Source: Bradyrhizobium sp. LTSP849 | GTDB taxonomy: Bacteria > Pseudomonadota > Alphaproteobacteria > Rhizobiales > Xanthobacteraceae | Reading direction: 5' to 3' | Assembly: GCF_000938255.1 (NCBI RefSeq) | Contig: NZ_JYMR01000054.1 | Span: forward strand, 1-59,964 | DNA length: 59,964 nucleotides | Shown: piece by piece, positions 15,839-24,035 of the stretch | Position numbering within the stretch: position 1 is the stretch's first letter | Layout of the letters: every line of letters starts with the position of its first letter | Translations under genes and position numbers: made by a program | The notes under the pieces: model-generated | The model's input: only the letters and a program-made list of their open reading frames with translations | Databases searched by the model: none | Told to the model about the DNA's origin: nothing

Positions 15839-16759
15839 ATGCGTGACCTTCTGCGCTGGGTGCTTGTCGGGCTGGTCATTATGGCTGCGAAAGAAGCAGT
15901 TGCTGACCGCTACATAGATGGCGTGCCGATCCCTGACGACGCGGCGCCCGACATGACGTTTGCCGCCGCTGGGGACTCGATAATGATCGATTCCGGTCTG
16001 TTCGAGAATGGCCAGCCGATCCGGCTCCAAGTGGTCATCTTCAAGCCGGACGGCGCGGGGCCGTTTCCGTTACTAGTGGTTAATCACGGCTCGACCGGCA
16101 AAGGTACCGACCCCGAATTGTTCAAGGTGGTCGTTGTCGACCCTAAGTTCGCAAGGATCTTTGTCGACAAGGGTTATCTCGTCGCTTTTCCGCAACGTCG
16201 CGGCCGCGGCAAATCGGACGGCCTCTATGATGAAGGCTTTTATGCTGACCGCACGCTGGGTTACACGTGTGAACCCGCGCGCGCGCTCGCCGGTGCTGAT
16301 CGAGCGCTTGTCGATATCGAAGCTGCTGTTGGGGCGTTGCGCCGGCGGCCGGACGTCAAAGACGAGCGGGTGCTGATGGCCGGGTCTTCGCGCGGCGGTG
16401 CGCTTTCGATTGCTTACGCTGGGGTGCATCCATACGATATCGCAGGAGTTATCAACTTCGTCGGCGGCTGGATCACTGAAGACTGCGGCTTGACTGCAAG
16501 GCAAATCAACAGCACGTTGCTGGCGCGCGGCGCGGCATTCCGGCGTTCGACGCTCTGGCTGTACGGGCTTCATGATCGCTTTTACAGTCTTGGGCACAGC
16601 GGCGAGAATTTTGCGGCATTCCGGAGTGCGGGGGGGAAGGGCGTATTCCTCCCGTTCGACGTGGGCGGCGACGGTCACGAGGTGATCGCTGCCTCACGGC
16701 TGTGGACTCCCGATGTCAACCGCTACCTCGATGAAATCGACTCGTCGGGCGGGAAGTAG
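15839..16759 (+). CDS. Secreted alpha/beta hydrolase (dienelactone-hydrolase-like)
   Basis: 306 residues from the ATG at 15839, chosen because of the GGAGG site 7-12 nt upstream. A signal peptide (MRDLLRWVLVGLVIMAAKEA, cleavage near VADRY) points to export. The core has LLVVNHGSTGKG as oxyanion region, the nucleophile elbow AGSSRGGAL, an acid in YGLHDRFYSLGH, and the histidine in GGDGHEVI. Overall it resembles exported dienelactone-hydrolase or dipeptidyl-peptidase-type hydrolases. Its 3' end overlaps by 44 nt the end of the converging cyclase gene. The substrate is unknown. Confidence 0.8.
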   Translation: MRDLLRWVLVGLVIMAAKEAVADRYIDGVPIPDDAAPDMTFAAAGDSIMIDSGLFENGQPIRLQVVIFKPDGAGPFPLLVVNHGSTGKGTDPELFKVVVVDPKFARIFVDKGYLVAFPQRRGRGKSDGLYDEGFYADRTLGYTCEPARALAGADRALVDIEAAVGALRRRPDVKDERVLMAGSSRGGALSIAYAGVHPYDIAGVINFVGGWITEDCGLTARQINSTLLARGAAFRRSTLWLYGLHDRFYSLGHSGENFAAFRSAGGKGVFLPFDVGGDGHEVIAASRLWTPDVNRYLDEIDSSGGK

Positions 16760-19700
16760 CGGGGCAGGACAGCGGAAACCTGTCTCCGTTGATCTCGAGC
16801 AAGGCTCGATCCGCACGTTGCTTCCAGTACGGCATCTCGTGGCTGGCGTAACTGACAAGCGCTTGCGCGATGTGTCCGCGCGCCTCTACGACGTAGCCGA
16901 TCCGCGCCAGCATCTCGCCCCACGACAGGTGACAATGGGCAATCTCCGGCGCCAACTCGAGCTTTTCAGCCAGCTGGGCGGCTTCCGCGAGACATTCCAG
17001 GGCGACTTCCGTATCGGCGGCATCCTGCAGGCCAACCGCCGCTCCGAGCAGTCGTAGCGCTCCGGGCTCCAAGGCCTTGAAGCGATACGTGCGGGCCAAG
17101 TCGAGTGCCTCCCGGGCAAACTGGATAGCTTCAGCGGAGGACTCATTTGCCAGACAGGCCCATCCGAGATTGATCGTCGACCACGCGTTTGAGAACGCAT
17201 TGTTATTCCGACGCGCGAGCTGGACCGCCTGGTTCAGGAGCGTTAGAGCTTCAGCAACATTTCCATCCAGCGTGGCAACCTCGCCCATATCGCGATAAAA
17301 GAATCCAGCCAGCGAGTTCAATTCATAGTCTCGGCAGATTTGGAATCCGCGCCGCAGCGAGGCGAGCGAAGCAACACAGTCCCCGCGTTTGAGATGGACA
17401 AATCCATGGTACCGGTACGCGAAAGCGAGGTCATAGGCTCGCCTGGTTTCCTCGGCGATCTGGCACGCTTGCGTCGTGTGCGCCAGCGCGCTCCCGAACT
17501 CTCCCAACTGAGCCTCGCTGGATCCGAACATGCTGAGATAGATGGGCGAAAGCGTTCCGGTGGTCACCGGGGACCATTCATAGCGGAAGTCCCTGGTGAG
17601 CGTCTCGACGAACGGGGCAAACAACTCGACGCTCTTTTTGAGATTGCCCAGGGTGAAGTGGGCAAGCGCCATGTTGAATTGAGCGCCGATCATGACCGGC
17701 ATATCGTGGGTTTTGCTGGCAATCTCGTAGGCCTGCTGGCTCGATCGGAGCACTTGATCCATCGCGCCCTGGTTCACCAGCGCGATGGCTTGCGACAGGT
17801 ACACGTGGGCGAGCCTGGGGCGGTCGTTCAGCGAATGCGCCAGCTGTTCGGCCGTCTGGAGATTGTCGTGCAATTCGCTCAGATTGCCCGTCACCACCAG
17901 CGCCGACCGCAGGCTCAATCTTATGTCAAGAAGTTGCGTCAGCTTGTCTGGCTCGTCCGGCAATTCGCTCGCGACCGCCAAGGCCTTGCGGAAGTGGCGA
18001 AGCGCCGTCGCGTGTGCGGACTGATCGAGGGCTTTTTGCCCGGCTCTATGCAGATAGGTGACAGCCTGCTTCCACAACTTTCCCCTGATGGCGTGATGAG
18101 CCAGCGCTTCGACAGGCGTGCTCATGGGATCGCGGTTCATTTTCTCCAATTCGACCACGATCTTTGAATGTAGCTTCTCACGTTCCGTCCGCAGCAAGGT
18201 CTCGTAGGCAACTTCCTGGATCAGCGCATGCTTGAACGTCAGCGCACCGTCGGCCTGGCCGGGCGCATCGCGCACGAAATCCGAGCCCCTCAATGTATCG
18301 ATGCGAGCCTGCAACTCCTGCTCGGCCAGTCGCGCAAGGGATGCCAGCAGGTCCAGGGAAAACTCGTTTCCGATGACACTTGCAATCTGCAGCAGCGACT
18401 TGTCCGCGCGCGAAAGCCGGTCGATGCGGGACGCGATGACGCCGTTGATCGTGGGAGGGACCTGCTGCGCGTAGTCCTCCACAGTGCCCGAGGAGGCCTC
18501 GGTCTCCAGCAGGAAGCGAGCCATTTCTTCCAGAAACAGCGGGGTTCCGGCAGAGCGCCGCACCAGCTCCTTTTTGGCCGTATCGAGTGACGGATCGTTG
18601 CCCAGGAGAGCACTGAGTACCGCGTGGGCCGCATTAGTATCGAGCGGCTCCAGCACAATGCGCTGATGTTGAGGCCCGGTACCAGCACCCTCCTCGTTGC
18701 GCGTGGTTCCGATGATGCAGATCCTGCCCGTACCGAGGTGGCTTGCCAAATCTTCGAGGATTTCGCGTGACGCGTCGTCAATCCAGTGCAGGTCTTCGAT
18801 GACAATTGCCAGTGGTCGTGTGGATTCAATGGCCGACACGAAATAGCGGAACGCCTCCACAGCGCGCCGCCGCTTTGTCCTCGGCTCGAGATTGAGCCAA
18901 TCCTCATCCGCGACGGTCGAGCCCAGAAGATAGGACAAGGCAGCGAATGTGCTGGCGCCATTATGGTTCAGGTCGGGCAGGCGATGGCGCAAGGCCGAAG
19001 CGAGGTCCTGATCTCCGCCTTGCGCCATCCACTCGCGCAGCAGCTTGCCGACCGCGAAATATTCCGAGTTTAGTTGGTTCGCCGCCGATCCTGTGCGTAG
19101 CGTGGTCCAGGCCGACATATCGCTCGCCTGCAGCAGTTCGTGCAGCAGCCTCGACTTGCCGATGCCTGGCTCGCCGACGACCGTTACAATCTTGCTCGCC
19201 CCTGCGTTGGCCGCGTTGACCACTGCTTGCAGCCGGGCTAGCTCTCGCTCGCGTCCGGTAAATGGAGTCAGGTGTCGAGCTACCCGCCCTTCCCACCGGG
19301 TCTCTGTGATGACGCTGATGAGTTGATGGACCACAACTGGCGACGGGGCTCCCTTGAAGGTCTGCCGGCCAAGCGGCTCTGTTTTGACGCAGCCTTCCAC
19401 CTCGCGATAAGTGCTGTCGGAAATGATGGTACTGCCTGGAGGCGCGAATTGCTCCATCCGGGCCGCCATGTGGACTGACATGCCGATTGCGTCATAGTCC
19501 AGCGACATGTCAAACCCGACCGATCGTACGAGCACCACACCGGTGTTGATCCCTACGCGAATTTGGACTCGCCCCCGGGAGGCCGCAGCCACGGCGCTAT
19601 GCATGGCCACGGCGGCGTTGCAGGCCGCCAATGCGTGCTCCTCACGTGCTTTTGGAGCTCCGAACAGGGCCATAACGCCGTCCCCGAGCACGCGCGTGAT

Positions 19701-20108
19701 CGTTCCGTCGAACTGGCGGATCACCTCTACCATCGCCTTGATAGCGGGCTCGAGAAATTGAAGCGCTTGCTCGGGGTCGATCTCCGCGATCATGCTGGTC
19801 GAGCTTACAATGTCGGCGAAGAGGACCGTTACCCACTTGCGTTCCGGAAGATAGGAGGCGGGCTCCTCCAGCGCTGAGGGAGCTTCCGTTGGGAGCCGCT
19901 CTGCGTGGCTGGGTGCTGGGACAGCGGTGGCGCAGCCACCGCAGAATCGCGCCGTGACCGAATTTACGAAGCCGCACTTCGGGCAGACAAACGTCACGGG
20001 CTCACCGCACGCGCGGCAGGAGCGCTCGCCGCTCGAAATCTCGCATCCGCACAATCTGCGTTGTACCGCCTGCATTGCAACCGGGATGGAGATCGCCGCC
20101 TTTCGCAT
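16716..20108 (-). CDS. Adenylate/guanylate cyclase with zinc ribbon, STAND-type ATPase and TPR domains
   Basis: About 1,130 residues from the ATG at 20108 (AGGA 7 nt before; a GTG at 20123 is the alternative). Domains in order: a double zinc ribbon (CRACGEP..CPKCG and CGGCA), a class III cyclase domain at about 95-270 (metal Asp in VTVLFADIVSS, second in RVLGDGVMALFG), an AAA/STAND ATPase (VVGEPGIGKSRLL; DLHWIDDASREIL), then TPR helices to the end. The usual VNxAAR catalytic block reads VHMAARME, with His where the transition-state Asn normally sits. Such proteins occur in many copies in rhizobia as signalling sensors. Ligand and cyclic product are unknown. Confidence 0.88.
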   Translation of the reverse strand: MRKAAISIPVAMQAVQRRLCGCEISSGERSCRACGEPVTFVCPKCGFVNSVTARFCGGCATAVPAPSHAERLPTEAPSALEEPASYLPERKWVTVLFADIVSSTSMIAEIDPEQALQFLEPAIKAMVEVIRQFDGTITRVLGDGVMALFGAPKAREEHALAACNAAVAMHSAVAAASRGRVQIRVGINTGVVLVRSVGFDMSLDYDAIGMSVHMAARMEQFAPPGSTIISDSTYREVEGCVKTEPLGRQTFKGAPSPVVVHQLISVITETRWEGRVARHLTPFTGRERELARLQAVVNAANAGASKIVTVVGEPGIGKSRLLHELLQASDMSAWTTLRTGSAANQLNSEYFAVGKLLREWMAQGGDQDLASALRHRLPDLNHNGASTFAALSYLLGSTVADEDWLNLEPRTKRRRAVEAFRYFVSAIESTRPLAIVIEDLHWIDDASREILEDLASHLGTGRICIIGTTRNEEGAGTGPQHQRIVLEPLDTNAAHAVLSALLGNDPSLDTAKKELVRRSAGTPLFLEEMARFLLETEASSGTVEDYAQQVPPTINGVIASRIDRLSRADKSLLQIASVIGNEFSLDLLASLARLAEQELQARIDTLRGSDFVRDAPGQADGALTFKHALIQEVAYETLLRTEREKLHSKIVVELEKMNRDPMSTPVEALAHHAIRGKLWKQAVTYLHRAGQKALDQSAHATALRHFRKALAVASELPDEPDKLTQLLDIRLSLRSALVVTGNLSELHDNLQTAEQLAHSLNDRPRLAHVYLSQAIALVNQGAMDQVLRSSQQAYEIASKTHDMPVMIGAQFNMALAHFTLGNLKKSVELFAPFVETLTRDFRYEWSPVTTGTLSPIYLSMFGSSEAQLGEFGSALAHTTQACQIAEETRRAYDLAFAYRYHGFVHLKRGDCVASLASLRRGFQICRDYELNSLAGFFYRDMGEVATLDGNVAEALTLLNQAVQLARRNNNAFSNAWSTINLGWACLANESSAEAIQFAREALDLARTYRFKALEPGALRLLGAAVGLQDAADTEVALECLAEAAQLAEKLELAPEIAHCHLSWGEMLARIGYVVEARGHIAQALVSYASHEMPYWKQRADRALLEINGDRFPLSCPATSRPTSRFHRGSG

Positions 20109-20269
20109 CGTGATTCCTGCCACAAGAACGGGGTCCTGTCACCCCCGGCGTGCCAACCACCCTTGGTACGCGAGGTGATTGCCAGAGACACGAGATTGTG
20201 TCATGCTTGATATTAAACCGTTGCGGGACCTTGGACATTTGGCTGTCTTGATGGGGTGAGGAACCTTCG

Positions 20270-20500
20270 ATGACGGACGTGGACAAAGACAAGTTAAAGA
20301 AGGACTTTGAAGTGCGGGCCTTTGCAGTGGAAAGGAAGATGAGGGGTAAACGCGTATCCCCGTTGGATCTGACTGATGCAGACTTTCTAGCTTGGGCCCG
20401 CGTACAAAGAGCCGCCGAGACAATGGGCGCCGGATGCACGTACTGCCCTTGCGAGGATTATTGCGAGGATGATGGGAACGAGCCGACGCCCGGGGGGTGA
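20270..20500 (+). CDS. Cys-rich 76-residue peptide, candidate RiPP (TOMM) precursor
   Basis: A GAGGAAC site precedes the ATG. The N-terminal two thirds is charged and helical (DKDKLKKDFEVRAFAVERKM; LTDADFLAWARVQRAAETMG), like a leader peptide. It ends in a small Cys-rich tail, GCTYCPCEDYCEDD, finishing with a Pro/Gly stretch. The stop is 24 nt before the fused E1-like/YcaO gene on the same strand. In thiazole/oxazole peptides the precursor usually lies beside the cyclodehydratase, with Cys/Ser/Thr in the C-terminal core, so this is the natural candidate. A small zinc- or iron-sulphur-binding accessory protein is the alternative. No precursor family is recognised. Confidence 0.55.
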   Translation: MTDVDKDKLKKDFEVRAFAVERKMRGKRVSPLDLTDADFLAWARVQRAAETMGAGCTYCPCEDYCEDDGNEPTPGG

Positions 20501-20524
20501 GAACCTAGGCGACAGAGATTCCTG

Positions 20525-23002
20525 GTGACCGTCGGCTCGGGACGATCCGCAGATCCCCGCTGGGTGTTTTACTCAATTGCTCCTGACTTGGATTGGGTCG
20601 AACTGCGAGACGGCAGCATCCTGTTTCGCGGCGACGGCCTGTCCGTTCGGGTTGACGGTGGTTCGGTGCACGAGTTTGCGGGGTCGATTTTGCCCTTGCT
20701 CCGAACGCCGAAAGCCTTGTCCGAACTAACGAGTGCGCTGCCACACTACGAGCCTGCTGGTCTGCTGTCGGCCCTCGATCGCTTCTCACAGCTGGGCGTG
20801 CTTCGACGTCACACGCAACCCGATAGCGACGTCACCGCACACAGCTCGGCTCCCTGGTTCGCGTTTCTCGAGCGATCAGGCATCCCGGAATCGACGGCAA
20901 GGAAATCACTCGCCGCACTCAGCATCGGAATCGTAGGACTCGAAGCGCACGGCGCGCATCTGGCGCTGCTACTAGGGCATTGCGGGCTCGGTACTCTGCA
21001 TCTGATCGACCCATATCCGTGCCGGACCGAACACTTCGGCTGGTCGCCCGCATTAGTCCCTGCGGCGCAGCCGTCGAGCCGGGCGGATGCTGTCGCGGCC
21101 GCGGTCGCTCGGACCGCTCCATCGACGATGGTCGAGGTTCACGGCACCAGCGAACTGACGAGCCGCGATGTCGAAGCGATTGGTGCGCGCTGCACGATGC
21201 TGGTGGCATGCATGGATCGTGGCTTTTCCGCCGCGCACCACTGGGTCAATCAGACCGGCTTGTCGCGCAATATCCCGACCATCTATTCAGATCTCAGCGG
21301 GGACGAAGCCGTGATCGGCCCGCTCGTCGTTCCTGGCAGGACGGGTTGCTTCATGTGTTATCGCATGCGGAGGTTGGCGTGCGAACTCGATTACGATGCC
21401 GCGATGAGCTTCGACAGGCATCTGGACGCGCTCAAGTCTCCCGCGTTGCATCAACGTGCGCTGCTGCCGATGTTGCCATCGATGGCGGCTAATTTGCTCG
21501 GCTTGGAGATTCTCAAATTTTTCCTGCTGCCCGACGTGTCAGATTTGGCGGGCAGGATTATCGAACTCGATGCCCTCGGTCCCAAATTAGAAGGCCATGC
21601 ATTCATCGAACGATCCGATTGTCCTGCCTGCGGGGGGAGTTTCGAACGCCGGCACCACGGCTATCGCCAGCTGGTCGCAGACTATGGGATCCGCGGCAAT
21701 CTGCAGAGCATTGCCGGCGAGTTGGTGAGCGCTCGTACGGGGCTGGTCGTCAGCTGCGAGCCGATCATGGAGGAGGACGCCGACCCGGGCTGGCCCCACT
21801 TATATGCAGCACGCTTAAGCAATCACCGGTTCGGCCATCAACGCGATCGCAGCGCTACGACGACCGGGAAAGGACTTAGCGCCGCAGACGCTTTTCTGAC
21901 TGCTTTAGGCGAGATTATCGAACGATACGCCGCGTCGACGTGGAGAGCCGAGGAAATCCGGTACGCGCGCCGCGCCGAGCTGGACTCGCCTTCGCTCGAC
22001 CCGCGCGACCTTGTTCTTTACAGGGCCGAACAGTACGGACACATTCCGTACGCGCCCTACACGGAAGATGCCGTGCTCGGATGGACTTCCGGCCACTCGC
22101 TGGTACGGGACGAGCCAGTCCTTGTGCCGGCCATTGCGACGTTCTTCAACTATCGGCCGCGGCGTCCTGACGAGCATCTGTGCCGAGCGACGTCGAACGG
22201 TCTCGCGGCAGGACCTTCGCTCATCGAGGCCATTCTCACTGCCGCCTTTGAGGTGATCGAGCGCGACGCCTATATGATCGCCTGGTTCAACCGGCTTGCT
22301 GGTCAAGCTGTCAAGATTCACGACCACCCGGACGATGGGATTGTGCATATGGCGCGACTGCTGCAGCGCCGCGGCGTTGAGCTGAAGTTGTTCCGCCTGC
22401 CCACCGACCTCCCGTGCCACGTCTTTCTCGCGCTCGGTCTCGGCAGTGACGCAAATGGTCCTGCCGCCGTGGTCGCCTCGGGCGCGGATCCCGATCCCGC
22501 CAAGGCTGCACGCAAGGCCGTCCTCGAGCTGGGGCAGATCCGTCCGGGCTTGTGCCGCCGATTGCGCAACGAGGTAGAACGCCAGCGTCTAGCCCACCTT
22601 CTGGCTACCCGGCGCCCGCAACATCTGATGGACCACAATTTGCTCTATGCCAGTCACCAGATGCTCCCGGCCCTGGACTTCCTGCTGAAGCAGAGCCCAA
22701 CGCCCTTCGACTGGTCGTCGGGGAAGCCGGTTGCACCGGCCGAACGCCTTGCGTCGCTGCTGGGTTGGCTGTCGGAAAACCAGATGGATCTGATTTACGT
22801 GAATCTTACGCCGCCCGAGCTGGAGCGCCGTCGCCTGTTTGCCGCGCGCGTGATCATCCCCGGCTGCCAGCCCATCGCTTTCGGTGCAGGCGAGCGGCGC
22901 TTTGGTGGAAGCAGGCTCTACGAGCTTCCGGTCAAGCTCAATCTCGCAAAACGTCCCCTGGAGGTCGCCGAACTGAATCCAGACCCGCATCCGATGGCAT
23001 AA
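20525..23002 (+). CDS. Fused E1-like / YcaO TOMM cyclodehydratase
   Basis: 825 residues, GTG start with only a weak ribosome site, so it may be translated by coupling to the upstream peptide. Residues 1-130 look like the leader-binding region. A degenerate ThiF/E1-like domain follows (SIGIVGLEAHGAHLALLLGH). The structural zinc cysteines are CFMC (275-278) and CPAC (366-369). The YcaO domain runs from about 390, with ATP-binding blocks TTTGKGLSAADAFLTALGE and EAILTAAFEVIER. It ends PDPHP at 819-823, the PxPxP tail important in azoline-forming YcaOs. Such enzymes use ATP to cyclise Cys/Ser/Thr in a precursor peptide. No dehydrogenase, protease or exporter is adjacent. Confidence 0.85.
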   Translation: MTVGSGRSADPRWVFYSIAPDLDWVELRDGSILFRGDGLSVRVDGGSVHEFAGSILPLLRTPKALSELTSALPHYEPAGLLSALDRFSQLGVLRRHTQPDSDVTAHSSAPWFAFLERSGIPESTARKSLAALSIGIVGLEAHGAHLALLLGHCGLGTLHLIDPYPCRTEHFGWSPALVPAAQPSSRADAVAAAVARTAPSTMVEVHGTSELTSRDVEAIGARCTMLVACMDRGFSAAHHWVNQTGLSRNIPTIYSDLSGDEAVIGPLVVPGRTGCFMCYRMRRLACELDYDAAMSFDRHLDALKSPALHQRALLPMLPSMAANLLGLEILKFFLLPDVSDLAGRIIELDALGPKLEGHAFIERSDCPACGGSFERRHHGYRQLVADYGIRGNLQSIAGELVSARTGLVVSCEPIMEEDADPGWPHLYAARLSNHRFGHQRDRSATTTGKGLSAADAFLTALGEIIERYAASTWRAEEIRYARRAELDSPSLDPRDLVLYRAEQYGHIPYAPYTEDAVLGWTSGHSLVRDEPVLVPAIATFFNYRPRRPDEHLCRATSNGLAAGPSLIEAILTAAFEVIERDAYMIAWFNRLAGQAVKIHDHPDDGIVHMARLLQRRGVELKLFRLPTDLPCHVFLALGLGSDANGPAAVVASGADPDPAKAARKAVLELGQIRPGLCRRLRNEVERQRLAHLLATRRPQHLMDHNLLYASHQMLPALDFLLKQSPTPFDWSSGKPVAPAERLASLLGWLSENQMDLIYVNLTPPELERRRLFAARVIIPGCQPIAFGAGERRFGGSRLYELPVKLNLAKRPLEVAELNPDPHPMA

Positions 23003-23043
23003 GCTATCCGCCGCCGCGAGCGCGATGAAACTCCCGGGGTTGG

Positions 23044-24033
23044 CTACGCGCCGTTCTGGCCGACCGTTAGGGCCTGGTAGACGTCCCTTCGGCCCCGTTC
23101 AGAATTCTGCGCCGTCGCGGTCACAGATTGCGAGAAGACGTGCGCCGTCTCCGCATCGAGTCCGCGCGAGGACATCACCGTGCCTGCCGCTGCAAGCGCG
23201 GTCGTGAAGGCACTGACGAGCCCCTGAGAGGTTATCGGGTCGAACGACATCGCGGCGTCCCCGACAGCGATCCACCGGACACCGGCCGCGGGTGACAGGC
23301 GGACTGAAGATGCATTGATGGATCGTCCTGCCGAACGTCGCGATCGATCCTCGCCGCGGCGTATGCTCCATGTCTCGAGGCGCCCGCCGGGGCCGGCAAC
23401 GCGATAGAACCAATTGGCTCCGAGGCTCTCCACCTCAAGCCAAGTCGGCGCATCATCAGCATTGTTGGCGTGACTGTTTTCGCCGCGTACGGCAACAAGT
23501 CGCTCCAGCACGCGGCGCCTGGCACCCAGGTGGCGAGCCAGCACCGCGGGCCGTCCGGTTGCATCGACAGCCACGCTCGCTGCGAGGATCACGTCGCCGG
23601 CGCAGGTCCTGATCGCGGCCTGAATCCTTTCGCCCTCGCATTGGGCAGCGACGACCCGGCCGCGCATGACGCGCACGCCGGCTTCACTCGCTGCGGCCCG
23701 CAGCCGCACGTCAAATCGCGTTCGGTCCACGACATAGCCGGCGCTCCCGGGGCGACGAAGGAAATCGTCAAACTCTGGCGCCATAGCACCCCAGCGGCGG
23801 CGGATGCCAAGGCATGGGCGCGCAACCTGCGGATCATGCAGGATATTGAAGAGATCCAGCGCCTGCAGTGCGAGACAACCGCTCGGCGGCAGAACCTCAA
23901 GCCGGTCGATCGCGCAACTGCCGGGATCGACCAGCGTGACCTTGCGGCCATGACAGGCCAGCAGTCTCGCTGCGATTGCTCCCGCCGGCCCAGCGCCAGC
24001 GACAAGTACGTCGGTTTCCTTGATGTCGGTCAC
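23044..24033 (-). CDS. LodB-like FAD-dependent oxidoreductase
   Basis: 329 residues starting at GTG 24033, two bases after the lodA-like stop, with AAGGAGAG inside the end of that gene. FAD-binding motifs are VLVAGAGPAGAIAARLL at the N terminus, VAVDATGRPAVLARHLG in the middle, and WIAVGDAAMSFDPITSQGL near the C terminus. This is the pattern of class A flavin monooxygenases and halogenase relatives. Tandem pairing with a LodA-family oxidase identifies it as LodB-like: in that family the flavoprotein is needed to form the cysteine-tryptophylquinone of its partner. The gene ends 41 nt from the end of the converging YcaO gene. Confidence 0.85.
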   Translation of the reverse strand: MTDIKETDVLVAGAGPAGAIAARLLACHGRKVTLVDPGSCAIDRLEVLPPSGCLALQALDLFNILHDPQVARPCLGIRRRWGAMAPEFDDFLRRPGSAGYVVDRTRFDVRLRAAASEAGVRVMRGRVVAAQCEGERIQAAIRTCAGDVILAASVAVDATGRPAVLARHLGARRRVLERLVAVRGENSHANNADDAPTWLEVESLGANWFYRVAGPGGRLETWSIRRGEDRSRRSAGRSINASSVRLSPAAGVRWIAVGDAAMSFDPITSQGLVSAFTTALAAAGTVMSSRGLDAETAHVFSQSVTATAQNSERGRRDVYQALTVGQNGA

Positions 24034-24035
24034 GA

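Noticed and set aside
17340..18167. A 275-codon plus-strand frame
   Set aside because: Antisense to the TPR part of the cyclase; low-complexity Arg/Gln-rich text typical of shadows.
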